Virus record (IMG/VR): IMGVR_UViG_3300012357_000079
Span: 1 to 25,164 of that record
Direction: 5' to 3' (one strand)
Source of the DNA: a virus
DNA: 25,164 bases
Position 1 is the first letter of the stretch, and each line of letters begins with the position of its first letter. This document shows positions 20,790 through 25,164 of the stretch, piece after piece. The position numbers and the translations under genes are program-made. The notes beneath the pieces were generated by a model that was given only the letters and a program-made list of their open reading frames with translations, was not told the origin of the DNA and did not search any database.

Positions 20790-20827
20790 GCTCACCATGC
20801 CCCACTTCGTGGGTCATGGTTCGCTGG
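20790..20827. repeat. Structured hairpin element 7
   Basis: GCTC, ACCAT, GC, CCCA, loop CTTCG, TGGG, TC, ATGGT, TCGCTGG. It uses the same CTTCG loop and ending as element 1 with wholly different paired arms. A second TTCGCTGG follows at 20829-20836. Confidence 0.75.
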
Positions 20828-20839
20828 TTTCGCTGGTTA

Positions 20840-20852
20840 TTTGTAACACAAA
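20840..20852. promoter_or_regulatory. Operator-like palindrome TTTGTAACACAAA, site 2
   Basis: The half-sites TTTGT and ACAAA are exact inverted repeats. They differ from site 1 at one base in each arm and the two changes compensate each other. Site 3 begins 21 bp downstream, two helical turns. Confidence 0.6.
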
Positions 20853-20860
20853 TCAACACT

Positions 20861-20873
20861 TTTGTAGCACAAT
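20861..20873. promoter_or_regulatory. Operator-like palindrome TTTGTAGCACAAT, site 3
   Basis: This third copy matches site 2 at all but two positions and keeps the TTGT/ACAA half-sites. It ends about 44 bases before the predicted rightward -35 box. Confidence 0.55.
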
Positions 20874-20916
20874 TTTTATCCTAACATTAAATTATTTTAA
20901 CCATACAAGATTTTAC

Positions 20917-20944
20917 TTGCATTTATTGTCAGGTGTGATATTCT
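20917..20944 (+). promoter_or_regulatory. Predicted promoter of the rightward operon
   Basis: TTGCAT (20917-20922), a 16-bp spacer and TATTCT (20939-20944), preceded by TG at the extended -10 position (TGATATTCT), form a plausible promoter. AGGAG and ATG 20965 follow within about 20 bases. The surrounding DNA is AT-rich and carries the operator-like sites. Confidence 0.55.
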
Positions 20945-20964
20945 CTATTCAGGAGTTGAAACAA

Positions 20965-21054
20965 ATGAAAATCAGAGAAAAGCTCACCGAAGCCGCGCAT
21001 GCGTTCGGCGAAGTTAACTTATACCTGGGGGATGACGGAAAGATTTACGCCTAA
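20965..21054 (+). CDS. 29-residue leader peptide-sized protein
   Basis: ATG 20965 follows AGGAG at nine-base spacing. The product MKIREKLTEAAHAFGEVNLY... is a short helix plus a GDDGKIYA end. It is the first gene after the predicted promoter of the rightward operon. It is too short to assign, but the ribosome site is among the best in this region. Confidence 0.55.
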   Translation: MKIREKLTEAAHAFGEVNLYLGDDGKIYA

Positions 21055-21141
21055 TCGATATCGGACTCCTGGCCCCGACTTTGCTGTTTAAACGGACTTC
21101 AGAGCCTGGGATCTCCTATCGCTTAACGAATAAAAGTCATT

Positions 21142-21399
21142 ATGATAAACACACACAGTAATGCATATCTTGCATCGATGCTAATAACGCGACACGAGCG
21201 AAATGTCAATGGATGCCTGATAACAGACTACGCCTCAATACCTCACTTGCAGATAAAGGCGAGTGATACAAACGGTACTTCCGGCATAGGTATCTGGTAC
21301 GGGAAACGGGTTTACTGGCATTACACCGATGGGATGCGCTGGACCGGCAAAGAACTAGTGAGAATGTCCGATTGCCACTTCGTAGTTGAGGCGGCATAA
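21142..21399 (+). CDS. Small hypothetical phage protein
   Basis: The 85-residue protein includes YASIPHLQIKASDTNGTSGI, WYGKRVYWHY and GKELVRMSDC, a beta-rich small domain. It lies in the rightward operon after the 29-residue gene, with no strong ribosome site before ATG 21142. No recognised family. Confidence 0.5.
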   Translation: MINTHSNAYLASMLITRHERNVNGCLITDYASIPHLQIKASDTNGTSGIGIWYGKRVYWHYTDGMRWTGKELVRMSDCHFVVEAA

Positions 21400-21426
21400 G
21401 AAGAAAACGAAAGAGAAGTTAGCAAA

Positions 21427-21678
21427 ATGACTAAACAACACTTCGTAGCATTAGCCGAAACGGTACAACACCTCAATACAAACTTGGAATTATGGGCCTG
21501 GCGAATACCCAAAACTCCAGAGCATGAGGAGATGTTGGTAGTGAATCTTGCACGTACCAAACATTTACTCATTCGTGCCCTCGCCGACTTCTGTCAGTCC
21601 CAAAACTCGCGTTTTGACCGGGAGAGATGGTTAGATTACATTGCGGGTAAAAATGGCTCGTCCGGGAGCCAAAAGTGA
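21427..21678 (+). CDS. Small phage protein of the RFDRxRW/F type
   Basis: The 83-residue protein begins MTKQHFVALAETVQHL and continues with LLIRALADFCQSQNSRFDRE and RWLDYIAG. I recall small conserved proteins of phages and mobile elements with the same plan: a helix starting MTxxHF..LA, then an ALADFxxxxNxRFDRxRFL ending. Their function is unknown. The stop overlaps the next GTG start as GTGA. Confidence 0.6.
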   Translation: MTKQHFVALAETVQHLNTNLELWAWRIPKTPEHEEMLVVNLARTKHLLIRALADFCQSQNSRFDRERWLDYIAGKNGSSGSQK

Positions 21679-22079
21679 CTCCCGAAATTCTTTCCCCCCT
21701 TGCGAACTTCATCGCCCGCAATCGAATCAAGATGACGGCCTCACGAGTCGATAGCAACCCGTCGATGCCAGACAGTGACGATATAGACCATTGGAGATGT
21801 GTACTCACACGTGACAAACGCGTGATGACCGTACCGTTTTCAATGGGAGATGGCTACAACGGCGCGAAACCCACTGTCGACACCGTACTTGATTGTCTTG
21901 CGTCGGACGCCTCAGGGGCCGATGAGACGTTTGAATACTGGTGCGGCAACTTCGGGTATGACACGGACTCCCGGCGCGCGGAAAAGACCTACAAGGCGGT
22001 ACAACGCCAGACCGCGAAACTCCGGGCTTTCCTAGGGGAAGACTTGTACATGGGACTACTCGGATTGGAGAGAATATGA
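21675..22079 (+). CDS. Conserved hypothetical phage/mobile-element protein
   Basis: The 134-residue protein starts with GTG 21675 and contains MTASRVDSNPSMPDSDDIDH, WRCVLTRDKRVMTVPFSMGD and TVDTVLDCLASDASGADETF, ending RQTAKLRAFLGEDLYMGLLG. I recall this pattern as a recurrent protein of phage and metagenome sets, without known function. ATGA overlap with the following gene indicates coupling. Confidence 0.65.
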   Translation: MTPEILSPLANFIARNRIKMTASRVDSNPSMPDSDDIDHWRCVLTRDKRVMTVPFSMGDGYNGAKPTVDTVLDCLASDASGADETFEYWCGNFGYDTDSRRAEKTYKAVQRQTAKLRAFLGEDLYMGLLGLERI

Positions 22080-22282
22080 GCACCAAACGAAAAACCAAAC
22101 GAGCCGACTGGAAATGTAGCGGGTGCGGGAAACCCTGGCATGGGCTCACCGAGTACGTTCCGGCCCCGCCAAGCCCTCAAGAGGTCAAAGCAACCCAAAT
22201 CCTCATGGACTTGCAAAGTGTGTGCCTGAAACATGAGGTTACACTTTGGTCAGTGCTACTGATCGATCCTTCCAGGACCTAG
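22076..22282 (+). CDS. Small zinc-finger protein
   Basis: The 68-residue protein begins with a basic tail (MSTKRKTKRADW), then KCSGCGKPWHGLTEYV, a CxxC with nearby His, and a helical C-terminus. It starts by ATGA overlap with the previous gene. The following gene starts 37 bases before its end in another frame. A frameshift in an originally single unit cannot be excluded. Confidence 0.5.
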   Translation: MSTKRKTKRADWKCSGCGKPWHGLTEYVPAPPSPQEVKATQILMDLQSVCLKHEVTLWSVLLIDPSRT

Positions 22283-22638
22283 GTTTCAGCATTGAGGACA
22301 TCGACGAAAAAACGCTCGATTCCATCATGGCGGATTGCGCAAAATTCCAGTCGGATAATGACGAGCTAATCACGGAAGAAAACTCCCTTCGGTACGGTCC
22401 TGACTGCCATTCTGCCTCTGAACGCGCAGGCCATGATTTTTGGCTAACCCGTAACGGGCATGGCGCGGGAAAATGGGCGATCCCGGAGAATGCCCAGATA
22501 TACCGGTCCTGCAAAGTCATGATCCAAGTCCGTGCCTTGCTCGGGACTTGCGCAAATTGCGGCTACTACCGCCACGAGCATACCGGGAGACCTTTGCCGG
22601 CAGGGCGGCTCGCGAGCCGCCGAATGTGTACGACTTAA
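22246..22638 (+). CDS. GHDFWLTRNGHGAG-type protein with replaced C-terminus
   Basis: The N-terminal part (FSIEDIDEKTLDSIMADCAK, then ERAGHDFWLTRNGHGAG) matches a small conserved phage/plasmid family that I recall continuing GHGAGFWDR. Here the family match stops at GHGAG. The rest (KWAIPENAQIYRSCKV, then ALLGTCANCGYYRHEHTG) is encoded by a rearranged copy of the gene at 24435-24704. The copy begins at 22469, in the middle of the conserved word. The only start in frame is TTG 22246, overlapping the upstream gene by 37 bases. The protein may have lost its original function. Confidence 0.6.
   Translation: MVSATDRSFQDLGFSIEDIDEKTLDSIMADCAKFQSDNDELITEENSLRYGPDCHSASERAGHDFWLTRNGHGAGKWAIPENAQIYRSCKVMIQVRALLGTCANCGYYRHEHTGRPLPAGRLASRRMCTT
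22469..22536. repeat. 68-bp inverted repeat, copy A
   Basis: This stretch equals the reverse complement of 24474-24541 with a single mismatch (position 22479). It interrupts the GHDFW-type gene and joins directly to the direct repeat at 22534. Confidence 0.9.
22534..22636 (+). repeat. 103-bp direct repeat, copy A
   Basis: This is identical in all 103 bases, as read by eye, to 24561-24663, starting GCCTTGCTCGGG and ending TGTGTACGACTT. It includes the 18-bp palindrome GGCGGCTCGCGAGCCGCC (22604-22621). The two copies are 2,027 bp apart. Confidence 0.92.
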
Positions 22639-22652
22639 GGAGAAAACAACGA

Positions 22653-23024
22653 ATGACAATCGAAGAATTAGGTTCAGCCGGAGAGATCATCTCCAATCTC
22701 GATCAAAAAGTCTGGCACTGGCGTGCCAGAGATATTAAAGTTATCCGGCAGGCCGATTCGGACTTCCCCGAACACGAGATCGTTTGTGTCGTAGCTTGGC
22801 CATCTCCGATCTGGCCGGGTGGGGAGCCGACCGGTCTAGCCTGTATGACTCCGGAGATATTTTATTCCCTGACAGGCCAAACGCCAGAACCGGCTAATAC
22901 CTGGCTGGCATTGTATTCCCTCTCTGGTCCGGTTGGGGAACAAGGGCCGGTGATTGGTTATACCAAGCTGGTTTATCGCAGTCACCGCACAGGTCGAAAT
23001 TTCGTCCTGACGAGTCCGGGTTGA
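22653..23024 (+). CDS. Hypothetical protein inside the repeat-bounded unit
   Basis: ATG 22653 has AAGGAG ten bases upstream, right after copy A of the direct repeat. The 123-residue product includes ADSDFPEHEIVCVVAWPSPI and TWLALYSLSG and has no recognised domain. The stop lies in the loop border of a stem-loop (23016-23033). Confidence 0.55.
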   Translation: MTIEELGSAGEIISNLDQKVWHWRARDIKVIRQADSDFPEHEIVCVVAWPSPIWPGGEPTGLACMTPEIFYSLTGQTPEPANTWLALYSLSGPVGEQGPVIGYTKLVYRSHRTGRNFVLTSPG

Positions 23025-23033
23025 GCAACCCGG
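23016..23033. other. Stem-loop at the stop codon
   Basis: CCGGGTT, loop GAGC, AACCCGG makes a 7-bp stem across the TGA stop of the 123-residue gene. No T-run follows, so it is not a standard terminator. It may limit readthrough or protect the mRNA end. Confidence 0.4.
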
Positions 23034-23152
23034 CGAAAGCCCTCGGCGATAGCTCAAGTTATTGCCAGATCAGCCGCTCAGAGCGAGCCGGGAAGGTAGC
23101 TCAGGCGGGATTCGGGTGGCTGATCGAATTGTCCTCGACAAGGAGTCAAGAC

Positions 23153-23788
23153 ATGAAAGCGAACAGCACGAATCAGGAATTGATGGACGCCTTTGAGGCG
23201 GGGAATAACGCCGGCGAAGGATTTGGCGCTGGCGAAGAAAAGGATACCCCATCTGAGGCAGCAGATCGTGAAGAATACGTTACCCTGCGGAGTATATGGG
23301 ATGGCACGAATTGTCCAGGAGAGCCTGTGTTCTGCGAGGACGGTCGGAAAAGCTTGATAAATGGTGTGACACCTCAATACAGCCATATGGGATCGAGCAA
23401 TATTTTGGATACTGAGGGGAGTACTGACATGCGAAAAACGGAACTCGAAAATTGTCCGGAGTGGCTTATGCAGGCCACGACCGAAAACGAAAATGTGGAA
23501 ATTATCGATGGTTGTGTCATCTGGCAGGGAGGCACCTGGTGGGGAGGCACCTGGCGGGGAGGCACCGTGAGAGATTGTAAAGTCACACGCATTCAGACCT
23601 GCACATTCTGCGACAATTACCCCAAAACTCTATGCCTGACAGTTGGTAACCAAGCAATGATACTTGCTGGCTGCCGATGGCTAACCATTCCCCAGGCATA
23701 CACGCACTGGAGTGGAAAACCGGATCGAATTACAACACTGGCAATGCTGGACGGTATCAAAGCGCTGGCTATAGCATGGGGGCGCTAA
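23153..23788 (+). CDS. GTWxGGTW-repeat phage protein
   Basis: From ATG 23153 (AAGGAG seven bases upstream) the product is 211 residues. The N-terminal part is acidic (EAGNNAGEGFGAGEEKDTPS). The centre has an EIIDGCVIWQ strand followed by GGTWWGGTWRGGTVRD, short repeats that should form stacked beta strands. The end reads LAGCRWLTIPQAYTHWSG and MLDGIKALAIAW. I recall this C-terminal plan from small phage proteins of unknown function. An inner ATG at 23430 could start a shorter form. The stop overlaps the recombinase start as TAATG. Confidence 0.6.
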   Translation: MKANSTNQELMDAFEAGNNAGEGFGAGEEKDTPSEAADREEYVTLRSIWDGTNCPGEPVFCEDGRKSLINGVTPQYSHMGSSNILDTEGSTDMRKTELENCPEWLMQATTENENVEIIDGCVIWQGGTWWGGTWRGGTVRDCKVTRIQTCTFCDNYPKTLCLTVGNQAMILAGCRWLTIPQAYTHWSGKPDRITTLAMLDGIKALAIAWGR

Positions 23789-24438
23789 TGTCTGAAACCT
23801 ACAGCGATATCCCAATGGCACTGGCATTGCCATCCGTACCGAGCGATCAGGTTACCGGCATCGCCCGCGCTTGTGTCGCCCGCCTTTCGCCGCACACGCA
23901 GCGCGCCTATCTGACCCACATCACCTCATACCTCAGCTCACGACCATACAGTGACCATACAGCGCACCTCTTCCCGCTGTCCCGCGAAGGCATCCAGCAA
24001 TACCTTGACGCTCGCAAACGTGCAGGCGCCGGACCGGTCACCCTAAACCAGGCCCTATCCGCTCTGAAGCTACTCTCCCGCGAAGTGTGGATTCGCGGGC
24101 TGCTCCCTGGCGATGCCTACAACGCAATTGTGGATATCCGCTCCGAGAAACGCTTGGGCAAACGCCTGGGGCAGTGGACAGGCGAGCAAGGTGTGGAGAC
24201 ATTGCTCGAAGCATGCATGAATAGCCGCGAACGAGCGCTCATCGCAGTGATGTGCGGTTGCGGGCTCAGAAGAAGTGAAGTTACGGCGTTGCGGTGGGAG
24301 CAGTACCAGAAGCGCGCTGGTCGCATGTGCCTGGTGGACCTGATCGGCAAGGGTGGCCGTATCAGGACGGTGGCTGTGCCAATTTGGGCGGCAGAGATCA
24401 TTGATAATTACAGACTGGAAAAGGGAAAAAACCAATGA
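23788..24438 (+). CDS. Truncated tyrosine recombinase (XerC/phage integrase type)
   Basis: From ATG 23788 (overlapping the upstream TAA) the 216-residue protein has the SAM-like core-binding domain (SPHTQRAYLTHITSYL). The first half of the catalytic domain follows: MCGCGLRRSEVTALRW carries the first catalytic Arg, and LIGKGGRIRTVAVP carries the Lys. It then stops after IIDNYRLEKGKNQ. The HxxR box and the nucleophilic Tyr are absent here and in the following DNA of the window. Full enzymes are about 300 or more residues. It is probably inactive alone, or a remnant. It lies between the two repeat copies. Confidence 0.85.
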   Translation: MSETYSDIPMALALPSVPSDQVTGIARACVARLSPHTQRAYLTHITSYLSSRPYSDHTAHLFPLSREGIQQYLDARKRAGAGPVTLNQALSALKLLSREVWIRGLLPGDAYNAIVDIRSEKRLGKRLGQWTGEQGVETLLEACMNSRERALIAVMCGCGLRRSEVTALRWEQYQKRAGRMCLVDLIGKGGRIRTVAVPIWAAEIIDNYRLEKGKNQ

Positions 24439-24704
24439 ACACAAAAAGAAAATCAATCGGGTATGGCGATGACGGCACGGACTTGGATCATGACTTTGCA
24501 GGACCGGTATATCTGGGCATTCTCCGGGATTGCCCATTTTCGTTGGAGGATGGCGCCGCCGCCTTGCTCGGGACTTGCGCAAATTGCGGCTACTACCGCC
24601 ACGAGCATACCGGGAGACCTTTGCCGGCAGGGCGGCTCGCGAGCCGCCGAATGTGTACGACTTTTGTGCCAAGGGATGACGCATCAGGAAGGGGAAGAGT
24701 ATGA
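24435..24704 (+). CDS. Cys-rich protein carrying repeat copy B
   Basis: The 89-residue protein begins MNTKRKSIGYGDDGTDLDHD and contains the zinc-type core GTCANCGYYRHEHTG and a later RMCTTF. ATG 24435 overlaps the recombinase stop as ATGA. Residues about 14-76 are encoded by the two repeat units that also appear, rearranged, in the gene at 22246. This copy has the continuous, likely original order. The segment RPLPAGRLASR between the HEH and RMC motifs contains the 18-bp palindrome. Confidence 0.6.
   Translation: MNTKRKSIGYGDDGTDLDHDFAGPVYLGILRDCPFSLEDGAAALLGTCANCGYYRHEHTGRPLPAGRLASRRMCTTFVPRDDASGRGRV
24474..24541. repeat. 68-bp inverted repeat, copy B
   Basis: This is the reverse complement of 22469-22536 with one mismatch. 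It lies within the 89-residue gene, followed by a 19-bp stretch (24542-24560) that copy A lacks. Confidence 0.9.
24561..24663 (+). repeat. 103-bp direct repeat, copy B
   Basis: This is identical to 22534-22636. It bounds, with copy A, a unit of 2,027 bp that includes the truncated recombinase. The palindrome GGCGGCTCGCGAGCCGCC is at 24631-24648. Confidence 0.92.
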
Positions 24705-24931
24705 GGAAGGTGAGAGAAGCACGGGGAAATCCATATATTGGACCTGCACATTCTCCAGTCGAGAAATTACGGCGACGGCTGTATGCCATTACCGAATCAT
24801 TCATTGCATTACGACATGCGACTGACCGTGCGGACATTCGAGCTATGCGCAAGGCGTTAGAAGCGCAACGGGACGAGGCGGAAAAAGAAATAGCTAAATT
24901 TTTGGTAGCCAGGCCAAGGCGCACGTGTTGA
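24701..24931 (+). CDS. Small basic helical protein
   Basis: The 76-residue protein is almost wholly helical and charged (EKLRRRLYAITESFIALRHA, RAMRKALEAQRDEAEKEIAK region) and may form a coiled coil. ATG 24701 overlaps the previous stop. No family is recognised. Confidence 0.5.
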   Translation: MRKVREARGNPYIGPAHSPVEKLRRRLYAITESFIALRHATDRADIRAMRKALEAQRDEAEKEIAKFLVARPRRTC

Positions 24932-24978
24932 TGGAAAATCCGAAGCAGGTTGCGGCGTGACGCCCGAAACCCTAACCG

Positions 24979-25164
24979 ATGTCGAGCTCAAGGCGGCGGC
25001 CGCGGAGGCCGCTCGACCTATCGGATGTCAACCCGAAAAAACTGGCGGCGGCGATCATGGCGACTCCCGAGGGCCGATCGGCGTTTGCAAGTCTCATGGT
25101 CGCCCGCCGGAAGTCGAGCGGCCAGAAACCCACGGCGCCGGAAACTGTCGCGGCGATCAGGGCC
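24979..25164 (+). CDS. Partial hypothetical protein at right edge
   Basis: The frame from ATG 24979 runs off the window and reads MSSSRRRPRRPLDLSDVNP, then KLAAAIMATPEGRSAFASLM, with strong G/C preference in third positions. A competing frame from GTG 24957 (MTPETLTDVELKAAAAEAAR) is also open to the edge. The first looks more like coding sequence in its later part. Frame and start are therefore uncertain and a frameshift is possible. Confidence 0.35.
   Translation, partial: MSSSRRRPRRPLDLSDVNPKKLAAAIMATPEGRSAFASLMVARRKSSGQKPTAPETVAAIRA

Noticed and set aside
23005-23060. Possible hammerhead ribozyme: CTGACGAG, stem CCGGGTT/AACCCGG, CGAAA
   Set aside because: The core words and stem II are present but with a bulged U. 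No stem I can be formed with the DNA before CTGACGA, and stem III would be only three pairs. The permuted order also fails to pair.
1-25164. CRISPR arrays, tRNA and rRNA genes
   Set aside because: No regularly spaced short repeats with unique spacers, no T-loop sequence with cloverleaf surroundings and no rRNA-like stretch was noticed on reading. A tRNAscan run would be decisive for tRNA.

Overview
The window looks like part of a tailed double-stranded DNA phage, prophage or phage-plasmid of an unidentified bacterium, with mixed to GC-rich coding DNA. The evidence is a head module (portal, scaffold-like protein, start of a capsid-like protein), a phage replication and recombination module, a ParB-like protein and a tyrosine-recombinase fragment. 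There are no rRNA genes, and I recognised no tRNA or CRISPR array. The host cannot be named from the sequence.

Layout. Positions 1 to 18500 form one long leftward (minus-strand) gene block. Read in the direction of transcription it starts with a ParB-like protein. It continues with an AAA-type ATPase, an XPD/DinG-like iron-sulfur helicase carrying a 254-residue intein, a short C5-cytosine methyltransferase and a possible ssDNA-binding-type protein. Next come a PD-(D/E)XK nuclease, a Sak4-like RecA-fold ATPase, an ERCC4-type nuclease flanked by two tiny proteins with SSB-like acidic tips, and a uracil-DNA glycosylase fused to a 3'-5' exonuclease. A SLOG protein, a DUF4326 remnant and a family A DNA polymerase that lacks its own exonuclease follow. 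Small unknown genes and a holin-like membrane protein lead into the head genes. Genes mostly overlap by a few bases, as in a translationally coupled operon.

Positions 18500 to 20965 are a gene-poor, partly AT-rich control region. It has small Cys-rich zinc-ribbon proteins on both strands, a family of structured hairpins whose stems differ in sequence but keep the same pairing, and two families of short palindromes that look like operators. One palindrome (TTCAGAATCTGAA) occurs four times in the window and once covers the -10 box of the predicted parB promoter. The other (TTYGTARCACRAW) occurs three times upstream of the predicted rightward promoter.

Positions 20965 to 25164 are a rightward operon of small phage-type accessory genes. 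It includes a tyrosine recombinase cut off before its HxxR and Tyr residues. Around the recombinase lie a perfect 103-bp direct repeat and a 68-bp inverted repeat, so that one copy is a rearranged version of the other. This is the clearest sign of a mobile or rearranging unit.

The unusual points are the hairpin family, the rearranged repeats around the recombinase, the palindrome/parB promoter overlap, the SSB-tip mimics, and the division of polymerase and proofreading activities with the proofreader fused to a uracil glycosylase.
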